Source: Amanita rubescens (lineage: Eukaryota > Basidiomycota > Agaricomycetes > Agaricales > Amanitaceae). From it: a stretch of DNA of 64,000 nt. Made by a program: the position numbers and the translations under genes. A model generated the notes under the pieces. The model did not search any database, was not told the DNA's origin, and saw nothing but the letters and a program-made list of their open reading frames with translations. The stretch spans positions 1 through 64,000 of the forward strand of contig WION01000233.1 of NCBI GenBank assembly GCA_015039365.1, in the 5' to 3' direction. Below are positions 1 through 11,220 of the stretch, piece after piece (position 1 is the first letter of the stretch; every line of letters starts with the position of its first letter).

Positions 1-2490
1 TATTTGAATAGGAATAACAGACGCGTCGACCTTTGTGTTCCGTCATGATCAGCACCGAAATCAAAACGCAGAGGTAGAATCTACTCACCACCCGTAGATT
101 ATCAGTACCATACACCCTCAAACTTGCATCCACCACACCACCATCCGCGCGTGGCAACATCGATGCTGTACCAATCGGATGGAATATTGTCTGGACCGTA
201 TTCTTAATCCATCCCTTCAACTGCTCGTCGGATTGCACGTCTTCCCCGGGCAACAGTTCCCCTCGGCCAATCTCTGCCATCGGGCCCGTCTTTGCCACTT
301 TGCGGATAAATTTGATAGCATCCACCATGATACTCATGTCTGCTTCATTATCCAACGCTTTCATGTCGATGAGGGGGATGCAAAAGGATCAGCAGATCCC
401 ATATGCACCGAACCGCGCGAGAAGGGGTGTAAGAGAGCAACAAAGAAGGAGAAGTAGCGTTTTCCTGGTTTTGGTACTGTTCCAGGAGCGGAAGGCATCC
501 AGGGAACGGTGCAAACCTTGTCCAACGATTAGATCATCTTGTATAATCCGTAAGAAGACCGACTTACTCAAGATGAGGAATATTGGATTTGATCCACTCC
601 TTTTGCTTCTTGACCGTTTTTGACTCGCCAGGTCCGCTGGCTTTAATGGATTCTACGCCCTTGACGATTGAACTTTCGTCGGAGAATGAAGCGACCGGGA
701 TATAAGCGAACATTTGCGAAGGGACAGAAGACAGCATGCCACGTTTTTGCTCTTGACTGTTAACAGACGGATCAGTACGAAGTCGCGGAAAAAAAGGCTG
801 GCGCGAGACACGCACTAGAGCATCCATTCTTGACCAGCGCGTGCAGGGTCAGTCAGCAAGAGCTCGAAGGAGTCAACGTTGTCGTCCATTTCTTGGGTAA
901 ATGGGACCCAAAAATGATCCTATAAAAGGTTTAAACGGTATTCGACACGCGTGTGAAACTAGATACCTCTGTACTGGATTAGAATCGGCCGTTACGAATA
1001 AGATGAAGAAACACGTACGAAGATTCTGGCCAACTCCGGGAAGATCGTGGAGAACGGTAATTCCGTGTGACTCTAAGAGCTTCTTGTTCCCAATGCCTAA
1101 CAATGGCTCAATATCACCTACTTCGGAACCGACAAAGATACTTACCAGATAGCTCGAGGATCTGGGGAGTTTGGAAGGATCCTGATCGGAAATGAGTAAC
1201 CCGCTCCAAGCTAAATTTAAAAAAGCAAATCCACCTCCGCATACAATGACTTCCTTCTTGGCAGAGACAGTCATCGTCTCCCAGCTCTCTTAAACTCTGC
1301 TCCACTCGCAACCAACTTGCCATGTTTTTTCTCGCTGTGGAACAAAACACGGGTAACATGCGCTTCAGTTATCACATGCAGATTGGCTCTGCCTTTGTTC
1401 GGCAGATAGTATGCCTATATGAACAATGAACATCTCTAGAAAACTTGAGGAAAAAGGAAAAGCGCACCGTTGCAGACGAGGAACGGACAACTTCAGTTGG
1501 GTGAATGGTTTGGTACGTGCCCATAATTCCAGTATTATCACCCGAAGTCTACAAAGGTTGGTTAACCCTCCATTCAACGGCGTACGGTGAAAAAAGAATT
1601 ACTTACGCCGTCGGGATTGTGTTTAATCCCCAAAGCCTCAAGGGTCGAACGAAAAGGTGTATTTGTTTCACTAACCCATCTAGGGGTGAAATTTGTACAG
1701 GACCATCGGTTCCGTGGATGTTAGCGTCAGGTTGTAGATTGACTTTGGATAGATCTTCAGGGTTGGTAGAGAGTGATTCAGACTAAATACCGGTACAGTG
1801 TCGGCTTTATCCCGGAACAACCAAGAAAGATAAATACCTTTTTGAAGTACTGAAGAAGGGATTGCCAGTTCCATCCAGGAGAACCGAGAGCTTCGAAGGC
1901 TGCATTTCGTCGGTAAGAGCTCTAAGAGACTCAAAAATCTACAAACCATCGTATTCTTTAGCGTTTCCTCTACGAAAGCCAAGTTAATTAGTTATTACGT
2001 AGTTTTAATAAAGTAAAGCTTACCGGGAAACCTCCATAATGTTTAGCTTGTACAAATGTCAGCTTCAAAGCGAAATACAAAGATATCCCATTCTCACAAT
2101 ACTCGAACCTCCCAATCCCTTACCCCTATATCGACAGCGTCACTTTGCATTCCAGGAAACAGAGGTCGCCGCAACTAACCTGTTGAGTATAATCTGGCGA
2201 TCATTGCAATGAGGCTGCGGAGCCGTCTGGAACATCCAATCAACATCCGCATTTCCCAAATTCTTCATCGCGAATCCTTGAAACAATGGCCATCGTCAAG
2301 ACTACGCTTCAACCAACCCAACATGGGGCCACTCACCGGGAATCATAGTATCGACGTTCTCCGATTGGTCTTTTCCAGCTTCGATAACACAAACGCTGAC
2401 ATCTGGGTTTTCCGATAGACGAGCGGCGACGACGAGTCCCGCTGTTCCGCCTCCAATGACGATATAGTCGAAAGATGTTTGGGAGGCCAT
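1..2490 (-). pseudogene. GMC oxidoreductase pseudogene, 3' end cut by window edge
   Basis: Reading leftward from the ATG at 2490, the N-terminus [19 protein letters not shown] is the FAD-binding Rossmann motif of glucose-methanol-choline flavoprotein oxidases and dehydrogenases (aryl-alcohol oxidase type). Many short exons follow with family landmarks: [80 protein letters not shown] and HPIGTASMLP. The frame is broken by at least three single-base deletions, near 1686 (before the PRWVSETNTPF segment), near 1278 (before MTVSAKKEV) and near 489 (before APGTVPKPGK). It has an intron inside LSG/IGNK that the plus-strand copy at 18850-21346 lacks. Only about the last 20 codons lie outside the window. 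Members oxidise alcohols or sugars, often secreted, but this copy should make no full protein. Its sister lies 16.4 kb away, divergently oriented. Confidence 0.85.
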
Positions 2491-3800
2491 GACGTTGATA
2501 CAAAGAAATTAACAAGGAAAGTTAACGAGTGACTGGTGGTACTGGGCGCTGAGCGCGGCAAGAGCGAGAGCCTAAAGCCTACTTGAGGTGAGATGCACAG
2601 AGAAAACGAAGCGAGATGCGATAAACGTAACCCCTTGGGCCTTAAAAGTATACACATACCTCCTTTATGAGTAGTACCTTCTTCTAAATATATACTAGTG
2701 ACAGCACGACTGATTAGTGCGCCGGAATGATTTTTTGGTGAGAAGGTTACGTCAGGGTGATTATGAGGCTTTGTCATGGATATGAACTTATTGGATTCTT
2801 CTCCCGGACAATGCTACTGAGTTGGCTAAGCTCTGTATGGCAACGGGCTTGAAAGTAGCGTAGAACTTATACCTCGTGATGGCTGGAGAACAAACCCGAG
2901 TGAGCGGACCACCATTACAGCATTTGGCCTACGTAGACCTTGTGATCATGAAATCATTAAACGTTAATGCTGATATGAGCTTCTTCCGCGATTAACTACT
3001 TTTCAAGCAGTGGAGAGATAACGACGTTTGACATGCGTGGAAGTCTAGGTCTTGGAAACGGGTGGTCATGAGGCCTGGCGGGTGCCTTGCGAGAACGTTG
3101 TGTGGGGGAAAGCGTTGGCAGGCGCTTCGCCGGCATACGTCACAGCGTCAAGACCCTGACGAGGACGACAATGCTTATCGATTGATCCCTCATCCACGCT
3201 TCAGTTGCTCCGTCCTCGAGCCGGCGACTAGGACCAGCCCTACACAAGCAACTTCTGGATTTGGTGATTCATTATCTCGCTGCCGTCATAGAAGTTGTCC
3301 CTAAATAAGTAAAATAAAGTTCCATAAACCATTTGCCGAGTGGCACGACAGCTGTGCCGATGGAATTCCGCGTGCAGGGTAGGAACGCCACGCGAATGCA
3401 AAGGGCTGCAGCGGGTCGCGACCATGGCACCGATCATTGCCAGCCGGCCGCCTGTTAGCTTGGTTTGATGTCTCCAGAAAAGACAAAGCGCACACATATA
3501 TCTATTCTTATGTCGTCCCTTTCATTTGTCCGTGACATTGACAGATGTGCACCTTGACATTAGTTGAAGGCGGTTGATATGCGAAGCCGAATAACCTGAC
3601 ATAGACGAGTGGACGGCGTTTCTTCGGAGTCAATCTGGACAAATCCCACTGTTATCGGATCCTACCTTCTTGATGATCAGCGATACTACTCCACCCGGTA
3701 GAGTATCCTCCGCTCAGCCCGGCATCGTCGATATCGTTCTTGCAACGAGGCATGCCTAGGAGTCATTAATCAATCATAAGACAGAGTATCCAAAATAATT
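2491..3800. other. Intergenic, no supported gene
   Basis: Upstream side of the minus-strand GMC pseudogene and downstream side of the gene at 3801-5040. Open frames up to 144 codons overlap here on both strands, but none shows a recognisable domain, signal peptide or consistent splice pattern. I see no repeat or RNA gene. Confidence 0.5.
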
Positions 3801-5040
3801 TCAGATCTCTAATCGCCTTTCTGGCGGCGTCCATCCCCAGCCAAACCATCCTTCCAGCATATCCTTCATCGGAACAAGAGGCGCAAGAGTGCACCTCAAC
3901 CTTCCTCTCCACAACGCCCACCCCACTGCTAACTTACTAGACCATTCCTCTCTTTGCCTCTTATTTCCCTCCTCATCTCCAAGCCAGAAATGGAAATGCC
4001 ACCATCCATATCCACATGTGCCATATTCGCCTTGATCGATGTACGGCATGTCTCCAAAGTACATGGCAATGAAACGTTCAGGGTAAAGAAAGAATAGGGC
4101 ATTGAATATCGTTTGGTCTTTACCCACGAAGTAGGATAAGGATAGGTAATAATCGTGATAGGCGTAAAACGTTCTGGACCACCATTGTGCGGCACTTGGG
4201 GAACCCCCAAAAAACGAACCTGGGTAAAACGTCAATATATGCGCAGAGAGAGTGGGCGAACACAAACATACCTTCACTAAAGTCGACATCTACGGGTCCC
4301 TGATCCTCTTTCCAGTACCTTTGCGACCGATAAGGCATTCCCGCAACGGGGAAAAATATCAGATCCTCCTTTTTCTCCCCGCTTTTTCTTGCACCCTGTT
4401 CAAACACCTCCGTCACTCGCCTCGGGTCAGGCCAAGCCGTATACCAATGGTCGTCTCTAAAACTGCCAGCGTCGTTCCAAAACACGTAGTCGTACGGTTT
4501 TCCTGATTTATTGACGTTGTTGATGGCCTCGCTGAGGAAATATGCTTTGGCGTTCCACACGGCGTAGAGTTCGGGCGAGTGACGGTGTTTTTCCCGGTCC
4601 TGTGAGTGCATGAGGGTATAGTTGGACTGGAGGCCTCTCAGTGGGGGCACATCAAAGGGCGAGGAAAAGGTGGTATTGAGGGTCATAGGAAAAGAGGAAG
4701 GTCGGGCAGAGGAAATGAGATCAGAGGATTCGGGAGGCGCAAAGAAGTAGACATCTGTGCTGATTTGGCCGAGGAAGCGCTTGAGCCAGGCTTCGTAGTC
4801 TGATTGAGAATGCTTGGAATTTTTTAGTGGGAAGAGCGCGGAGACGAGTAGGATGCGCGGTAATGAGGTTGAAGTTGAGTTTGAGCCGTCGGCCGGGCTA
4901 ATGTGGGCGAATTTCTCTGCGATAAGTGAACTGCGGATGGCAGGAGAGGTGAAGTAGAGCAAAGCGAGAAGAGGTGCAATGCAGAAGGCGAGGAGGAGAA
5001 AACGGACTCGACGACTGTTTAGGGTGGCACGAACGTTCAT
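3801..5040 (-). CDS. Type II membrane protein, putative glycosyltransferase (HtrL/YibB-like)
   Basis: Two exons, 5040-4272 and 4219-3801, joined by a 52-nt GT-AG intron in phase 1, give 395 aa. Residues about 14-35 form one hydrophobic segment after a short basic tail (RFLLLAFCIAPLLALLYFTS), the plan of a Golgi type II enzyme. The lumenal part has LYAVWNAKAYFLSEAI, YDYVFWNDAGSFRDDHW, SFFGGSPSAAQWWS, a DQTIFNALFF segment and a C-terminal GWWHFHFWLGDE. The W-x-D-A-G motif followed by a gly-rich FFGG and a DQ element resembles the HtrL/YibB (WlaTC) putative glycosyltransferases; that assignment is from memory of the family pattern and is tentative. The start is the first ATG downstream of a GTG at 5049. 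Its 5' end is only 49 bp from the divergent DUF1479 gene. Confidence 0.7.
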
Positions 5041-5089
5041 TATAATCACATTCTCTTGCCAGTTGTCGAGTGGGAAACGATAAGGATCT

Positions 5090-7029
5090 ATGATGCGCTT
5101 CGTCCGCCACAGTATTTTAACCAGCCTGAGGGGACTACGAACACAGCATTACACGACTGGCCCGGATGCAAAACATACAGTATCAAGAACACCAAAGGAT
5201 ACAGGAACTATCGCTGCAATATTTACGTCCCTCTCAGGAAAAGAGGCCTTACAACTCCCACCGCGCTTCTCAGATCTCAAGAAAAGCCTTTGGAGAGATG
5301 CCCTGGTCGAGAGCTGGAGGCAAGTCTTGAATGAACTTCACGAAAGGGTAAACACCATTGCTGACCGTGGGACGGAGGTGAGATCATTTTCATCGCCATG
5401 CAACCCTAAACGTTCCATCATATCATTCCTGGCCGCAGATAATACCCCAAGTCGAATTCAATGACCTCAAGGCTGGTCTATCCGATGACCAAATTGCGCA
5501 CATAAGACAGGTTGGAACCGTTGTAGTTAGAGGCGGCATTCCAAAGCACGTACGTACCTATGTGTTCCCTAACCCGGGTCTATATTTAGTCTCCACCAGG
5601 AAGCACTTGCATGGAAAGCAGATATACAAGCCTACATAGCACATAACAAAGATCAAATCAAAGGTACACTCCTTCCAATCACGGGGGGTGCCATGCTAAA
5701 CCCAATCCAGGTTTCCCAGACGACAACATCCAAGTTTACGAGTTATACAACAGCCCTTCCCAACTTGCTGCCCGAACCCACCCCAATGCAATCGCAACTC
5801 AGCGATTCCTCCTCTCACTCTGGCACAAATCGGACCCATCTTCCCTCGTTGACTTGTCCAACCCGATTTCCTACTTTGACCGGCTCAGATTCCGCCAACC
5901 GGGAGATAACAAGTTCTCCCTCGGCCCACACGTCGATGGAGGATCCGTCGAGCACTGGGAAGACCCAGAGTATCGGAGCTGTTTCCACAGGATCTTACAG
6001 GGTGGCAGCGAATGGAGATTACATGACTCATTCGATGCTTCACCCAGGATTAATGCCAGGCACGACTTGTACACTGTACCGTAAGCACATTCCTCCTCCT
6101 CCATTCGCAACCACTCTTTTCTAACTATCGATTCGAAACCTGCAGAAACAAATGCTCCATCTTCCGTGCTTGGCAAGGGTGGACATCCATGTCCGACACA
6201 GGGCCAACCCAAGGCACACTCCAAGTTTTTCCCGACCTGCTCCTTGGCTCTGCCTACATCTTACTCCGACCTTTCTTCCGCCCCCTCAAACTCAGCAGCG
6301 CCCCTGCTAGCGATAACACCAAACCCAATACCCCGTCGCTCAAGTTTGAAGACTGGACCGTCAACCTCGACTCTCCCGAATTTCCTGGGAGCGTTCTCGG
6401 GAACACTCAAGAGCTGAACGAGCGAACCCATCCTCATCTTGATCTAGCCAAGACGATGGTGTCCGTGCCTAGAGTGGATCCTGGTGATCAGGTGTTCTGT
6501 ACGTATACAATTTCCACGTCGCCTGGTCTAGAGGACCTTGACTAATCAATAATCGGATTGAATACGTACGTACGGTACACACACGCAGGGCACTGCGACG
6601 TCATACATGCCGTCGAAAGTCAACACCGTGGAACCTCCGATTCTTCCGTGATGTACATCCCCACAGCACCCCTTACAATAGACAAGTTACGTGTCCCCTT
6701 CACAACAAAAAGAACGTGTAGCATGTTTGCTAACTGTCTATCAGTGCTCATTATTTGCGTCTTCAACGCGAGAACTTTGTAGCTGGGCTGCCCCCTCCGT
6801 ACGTACAACATTCCGATTACACCTTCATTTCCCCTTGATAATATTTTGCGGTGGTCATAGCGACTTTCCCGGCGGTCGTGGCGAATCGGAATGTATCGGC
6901 CGAGCTACGATAGACGTCCTCAAATCAACTGAAGCGCGTCGGACGGTGGGGTTTGAGCCATTTGTCGCCTCGTCCGGTGGAGAGAACGTACAGGTGGTCC
7001 AAAGAGCGAATCAAGCGTTGGGTTTGTAA
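5090..7029 (+). CDS. DUF1479 (YbiU-type) oxygenase-like protein
   Basis: Eight exons: 5090-5377, 5439-5549, 5600-5663, 5711-6080, 6146-6498, 6589-6685, 6745-6798, 6861-7029; the sum is an open 501-aa frame. After a mitochondrial-type N-terminus the protein reads FSDLKKSLWRDALVESW, QVGTVVVRGGIPKHEALAW, LGPHVDGGSVEHWEDPEY, WQGWTSMSDTGPTQGTLQVF, GDQVFWHCDVIHAVES and FPGGRGESECIGR. The HVDGGSVEHW and WHCDVIHAVE elements are the His/Asp and distal His that give DUF1479 proteins (YbiU of E. coli, many fungi) an Fe(II)/2-oxoglutarate dioxygenase-like fold. The substrate is unknown for the family. The gene is intact, unlike the GMC genes that bracket the island. Start is the first ATG of an MM pair (5090 or 5093). 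Confidence 0.88.
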
Positions 7030-8232
7030 GTTTCGATTTACTGGTAACCGGTGCGGATATAGATGCGGATGTAAGAGTGTAAGATAAACAAGGATAAAGT
7101 GATTTTTCGAGGTGGGAGCGGAGAACTCGAGTCAAAACATCTCGAAGGAGATACTTAAGACATACTCGTGTTTTCTGTTTAATTGACGGTGGCGTTTTTG
7201 TGGCGCAGCAACGATATCATAACGTTCCGGACCGCGCGGTGGACATCTATATGACGTTACGACGCACAAGCTGAGGTAGGTAATGGCGATTAAGCAACTC
7301 TCGCGTCAGTGCTCGTCATGGGTCCCGTCATTCGTGGCCTAAATCTCCCTCAAGTATGTCACTACCCACGTCAGATGAATCTTGATTGAATGTGGTGAGA
7401 TCCGCACGGCTCGGTTACTTCATACCGCCAACTAAACGTACATTAAAAGGTGGAAGGCTCGTCCGGCATAGCTTCGACAATCTTTTCTTTCCGAGTACTC
7501 CTCATGGATACACCACAGGCCTCCAACGAAACGTGCGACAAGACAAAAGCCCTGGCATATCTAGGGGAACGTAAGTGATGAGACCATCATTTGTATATAA
7601 CAATTAGCAGAAAAGGGGAAGCATTTCCAATATTGCCATCCTGTATGACCTCTGTTGGGGAGACCGGTGGCCGCTGCAAGGCCGATGCGAACAAGCTCTG
7701 ATCAAAATTGGGAACTACGCGGGGGCTCGCGGTTTGAAGACTCAAAGGCGCTGGGGAACGTCAGAATTTACACTTCATCCCGAAGCGGAATTCACTGGTG
7801 CATGATAGCCTATAGGACCGCATTAACCGCTACATTGTCCATGCAGGTCGCCGGGCACAGTGCCTATGAAACTCGAATCAAGAATCTCCAATATGATTCA
7901 CAAATCACATAATGTATGACAAGAGCAACGTCACATAGTAGTAGGCATCCCATCGATTCCCGCACATCTAAGAAAAAACTACACAACACAGACAACAATG
8001 TGATTGCAAATTAACTGACCTATTGTAAATGTTTCGGTAAATACATTCCAGTGGCTACGAAAAATTTATGTCAGGAAGAGACAACCATGTGATCGCACAT
8101 TCTGACCTATTCAAGTTTAGAGGACAACGACACTCACTGGCACTTCCCACTTCATGAGGACGAAAAATTTACATAAGAGGGACAACTATGCGATCGTATA
8201 TTCCCATTCACAGACTTATACATGTCCCCCAG
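7030..8232. other. Intergenic, no supported gene
   Basis: Short open frames only (for example 62 codons at 7386, 85 codons at 7655), none with a recognisable product. The right end (about 7990-8230) is a degenerate tandem repeat listed separately. Confidence 0.5.
7990..8230. repeat. Degenerate tandem repeat, about 90-100 bp x3
   Basis: The element ACAAC(A/C/T)ATG(T/C)GAT(T/C)G followed by (C/T)ANATT recurs at about 7992, 8081 and 8181. The two intervals also share a second element, ACGAAAAATTTA, at about 8068 and 8161. The array lies immediately 3' of the truncated signal-peptide gene on the minus strand. Confidence 0.55.
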
Positions 8233-8313
8233 TTAGATTCGGAGTGTGAGGGGGACAGCGAGAGCGACCGATGCGCAGAGGAAGGCAAGGAGGACGATGG
8301 CCGATAATCTCAT
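8233..8313 (-). pseudogene. Signal-peptide-only remnant of a small secreted protein
   Basis: ATG at 8313 opens a 26-codon frame, MRLSAIVLLAFLCASVALAV then PLTLRI and a stop. This is a complete secretion signal that matches, position by position, the signal peptides of the six-cysteine secreted proteins further right (M-(K/R)-(F/L)-SA-I-x5-LLC-x-S-A-x-AL-P). No cysteine domain follows, so the gene looks truncated just after the signal cleavage site. It lies on the minus strand, away from the array. It could instead be an unrelated signal-peptide exon whose next exon I failed to find. Confidence 0.5.
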
Positions 8314-9616
8314 AATGGTGAAAAAAAGGCAGATAGAGCTACAGGACAGTAGCCGAGTCAGAGTCTGATCGAAACGACACAGGCAAGGTATTTTGGTTTT
8401 GTACAAGAAAAAAATCGCAAATGCCAGTCGTCCAAGAATTATTTCATTTTTGTGATATGAAGTCAACATACCTTTCCTTATTTGAATGTTGGCGAAGCTT
8501 CGAAGAAAGCCTAATGAAAGATTTGATACGGAAACGTGCTGCATTGATAAAAGACAGTTTAAATCCTTGATGTAAGAAGCGGCCGAATCTGGTTGTCCGT
8601 ATATCGAACGCTTCCCTGCCTTATATTTTTACTCTTCAGTCTGTATTTCGATCAACCCGGAATTCCTATCTGAGAACATAAATGCTTCTTGGAACGAACA
8701 TTGCCATACCAACAATGGCCATCATCGAGCGTCTGACCTACCATGCACCGCTAAGCAGCATACAGGGTATTTGTTCCGGTTGTATCCTTGCGCACGACTC
8801 AGTTTGTAAAGTAGCCATTTCCACAGCGGAGGAACAGTTTATTACCATCCTAAAGATGAAGGCAATGTAATCCGCCTCTTGGAAGGGGTCGAAGGAGAGC
8901 TAGCACTATAATCTTCGTTACTAGTTCTTGAGTCGCTCTGTGCACAAAGCTGACTCAGAAACCCGTAAAAGAGTAGCTAAGTTCTTTCGACCCATCCAGG
9001 ATTTTATGAAGCCTGTACTCGGTGCACGATCTGTATGCCAATACTTTTACATGCCTGTAGTAAGATTCTGGAGCAGTTCACGGTCCATTCGCCGAGACAG
9101 CGAGAGTCTGGGGTACCCACTTTACCCCATGGAGAAGCTTAAATCCAAATACGTACGTCTGAGCGTTTCATGTCAGATGTCTTTTGGGGAAAGGATCATT
9201 CACGAGAGTGAAAATGGATGAGCGAAGCCCCGAGAGGGACTCCTGACCCGAAACGCTGGGGATCGGCAGGGTGAGCTGTGAGCAGGTCAACCGTTCGACC
9301 TAAGAGGGAGGGAAGACGTCTAAAGGTCGGCTTATCTTCCTTAGTTCGGACCTGAGAGAGGGAGTTACGAAAAGATCCGGAAGTTGCTGTAACGCATTAA
9401 ACCGAGCAGTCTAATACCGTGACACAGCCACTTCGCTATCATGATCATCTCACACGTGCCACCGTACTTCAAGCATGCCTCGGCCAGCTTAGAATTACCA
9501 ACATCCCCGTGGAGACGTCAAGCCTAGTAGGATGTCTTCGATTTGGTGCACTCCCGTCGAGGATCGAGGACCGGTGACCATGTAGCTTCCGATTTAAAAA
9601 TTTTTTTTTTTTTTTG
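8314..9616. other. Intergenic, no supported gene; poly-T tract near right end
   Basis: No convincing coding signal; the longest plus frames (62 and 97 codons near 8682 and 8928) have no recognisable features. 9220-9400 is rich in GAG/GGAG-type purine motifs. A run of about 15 T at 9601-9615 directly abuts the outer end of the inverted-duplication arm. Confidence 0.5.
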
Positions 9617-9790
9617 ATGAAACGGATCCTGCCACTGAAGCTTCAAACAGTTCCTGCTATCAGCCACTGCTAAAAAGTGACGTTTCAAGGATCTTTGAAA
9701 CGTTCGGGCACAATGCAGAGCATTGTCGCGGATGGCCCCCCAAAAATTCCGACGTGATTTGCATAGCCGCGCGCCCTGATCGCACCCCTA

Positions 9791-9940
9791 TTTCTTTCCA
9801 CAACCGGCTCCTCTGCGTACCAGCCACCTTCGCTCTTCTACTTCGATTGAGGGACGAACTCCACAAAAGACGAGGCAACTGCCTTCCCACAAGTTCGTAC
9901 GACTCTCTTTTTCTGTCCAGTTAGCTTGTCAATGTTTGAA
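9791..9940 (+). pseudogene. Relic of a six-cysteine small secreted protein gene
   Basis: CTCCTCTGCGTACCAGCCAC and TTCGCTCTTC are the end of the family's signal peptide (LLCVxAT-FAL); a degenerate mature part follows (AGGGACGAACTCCACAAA is also found in the relic at 15899). No start codon remains and the frame is interrupted. Confidence 0.55.
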
Positions 9941-10382
9941 TACCCTGTCGGAGACGTGATCGCATTATCTATGTCTTTCCACTTCCCATCGGAGCCGATT
10001 GCGGCACTTATGTAGACCACGCATGGCAGCCGCAGCCACCTATGATACGAATATTCAAGCCGTTGTCATCGCAAACCCATTAAAGTGCTTTTCACCTCAA
10101 ATTTTGTGAAACATTGTAATGCGACGGGCGAAAGCGTTATCACCTCTGTGATGGCCTCCGCAGTCGGAATTTCCGATGTTAAAGTATGTCAGGGTACTGT
10201 CCGAAACCACCAGTTCTAACACATTAGTAGAGTCGGCGGAATATTAGACCCGATGCCCCTTTCGGTGAATTGAATATAAAGCAGCCGTTTCCATGGAATA
10301 GATCCGGAAACGAAAAGTTAAATTACGTGTCAGCATCCGAGTCTTCAGGCTACAGGCTACAATCCGCTTGGCCTTCCAAGGA

Positions 10383-10388
10383 TATAAA
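10383..10388 (+). promoter_or_regulatory. TATA box of small secreted protein gene A
   Basis: TATAAA 147 bp before the ATG, in the block ATATAAAGACCTTCAATGCT that recurs (with changes) before genes B, C and D. The 5'UTR then contains an intron (10454-10506, GTGAGT to CACAG). Confidence 0.7.
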
Positions 10389-10529
10389 GACCTTCAATGC
10401 TGACACCCCAATATTCTTCAGCTTCACTCGCATTTCTCTAAACAGTCTAAACAGTGAGTCTCCTGGACATATCCTCAATTTGATCAAAGATTGAGGCATC
10501 CCACAGATCCACCTATCTCTTCGAACAAT

Positions 10530-10727
10530 ATGAAATTCTCTGCAGCCATTCTCACGGCGCTCCTATGTGTATCAGCCACCTTCGCTCTCCCCTCTCCAGA
10601 ATCGCCGGTGTGCGACTCCCCCATTTGTGGGGATGACGCGGGAGAACCTAGTTGCATTAGCGGAATGTATCCCGTTGTGAAAGGAACTTGTTATCAGTGT
10701 TGCATCTCAGGATCAGGATCAGGATAA
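10530..10727 (+). CDS. Small secreted six-cysteine protein A (65 aa)
   Basis: The frame starts MKFSAAILTALLCVSATFAL, a textbook signal peptide with cleavage expected near FA/LP. The mature part of about 45 residues has cysteines spaced C-x4-C-x8-C-x11-C-x2-C-C (VCDSPIC, SC, TCYQCC) and ends in a Ser-Gly run. Genes B (13748), C (16590) and D (12318, minus) share the signal and the C-x4-C ... C-x2-CC plan. The mRNA probably has a 5'UTR intron 10454-10506, with a TATA box at 10383. I do not recognise the family: it has six, not eight, cysteines, so it is not a hydrophobin. Secreted effector-like, antimicrobial or cell-surface roles are only guesses. It lies on the left arm of the inverted duplication. 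Confidence 0.8.
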   Translation: MKFSAAILTALLCVSATFALPSPESPVCDSPICGDDAGEPSCISGMYPVVKGTCYQCCISGSGSG

Positions 10728-11220
10728 GGTGCAGATGGGAAGCATATATAACGAATAGAGATAGAATTGAATGATGATGTGGATTTGGACGTAGAAGCAT
10801 CATGTAGTTCTCCCTTTCTTGGCCTCGTTGGTTTAAGTACCTCGTCGCGTTTCGAATGCCCATCGAAGAAATGCACAAGAAAAGGTTTTCAAAAAGTATT
10901 TCATTGTCGTTCGACCGGATGTGTATTCCCCAGTCATAACTTGTGTCGGAGCGAAGTGAAGGAAGACTCTACCGATTCGACAAAGTTTCAGGGAACGCCA
11001 AATTTAAAGCTAATGGTAGGTTGGATAAAAATAGTGTGCTGAGTCAAATCGATTCGATTTCGAAGCCTTGACTGAAGTAATGGCCGAATCTGGTTGTCGG
11101 CGTTGACGGAATATATATAGCCGCGCACCGAGTCCGGGTCTTTTCTTCCGGATTCTGTATTACTATCGGCTGAAAAACTTCTATCAGAGAACGCTGAATA
11201 GTGCTAGCGCTCTCTAGGTC

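Larger units (their letters stand above)
9617..11220 (+). repeat. Left arm of imperfect inverted duplication
   Basis: Reads plus-strand what 12965-11690 reads on the minus strand, with substitutions and indels. Matching landmarks in order: TGAA-GGATCC-GAAGCTTCAA, the near-palindrome GTTTCAAGGATCTTTGAAAC, CTCTNTGATGGCCTC, TTAGTAGAGTCGGCGG, GTCAGCA(T/C)CCGAG(T/C)CTTCA, the TATA box, the small secreted protein gene, CTCCCTTTCTTGGCCTCG, and finally TAATGGCCGAATCTGGTTG. It carries an extra relic of a secreted-protein gene (about 9791-9940) that the right arm lacks. Confidence 0.75.

Noticed and set aside
2343..2777. 144-codon minus-strand frame overlapping the GMC start region
   Set aside because: Its 3' part is the GMC first exon read in another frame and its 5' part has no domain or promoter; a shadow frame.
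6620..7135. Minus-strand frames over the end of the DUF1479 gene
   Set aside because: Antisense to well-supported exons of the plus-strand gene.
9220..9615. Purine-rich segment ending in a poly-T tract, considered as a SINE or LINE end
   Set aside because: No pol III A/B boxes, reverse-transcriptase remnant or target-site duplication could be found by eye.
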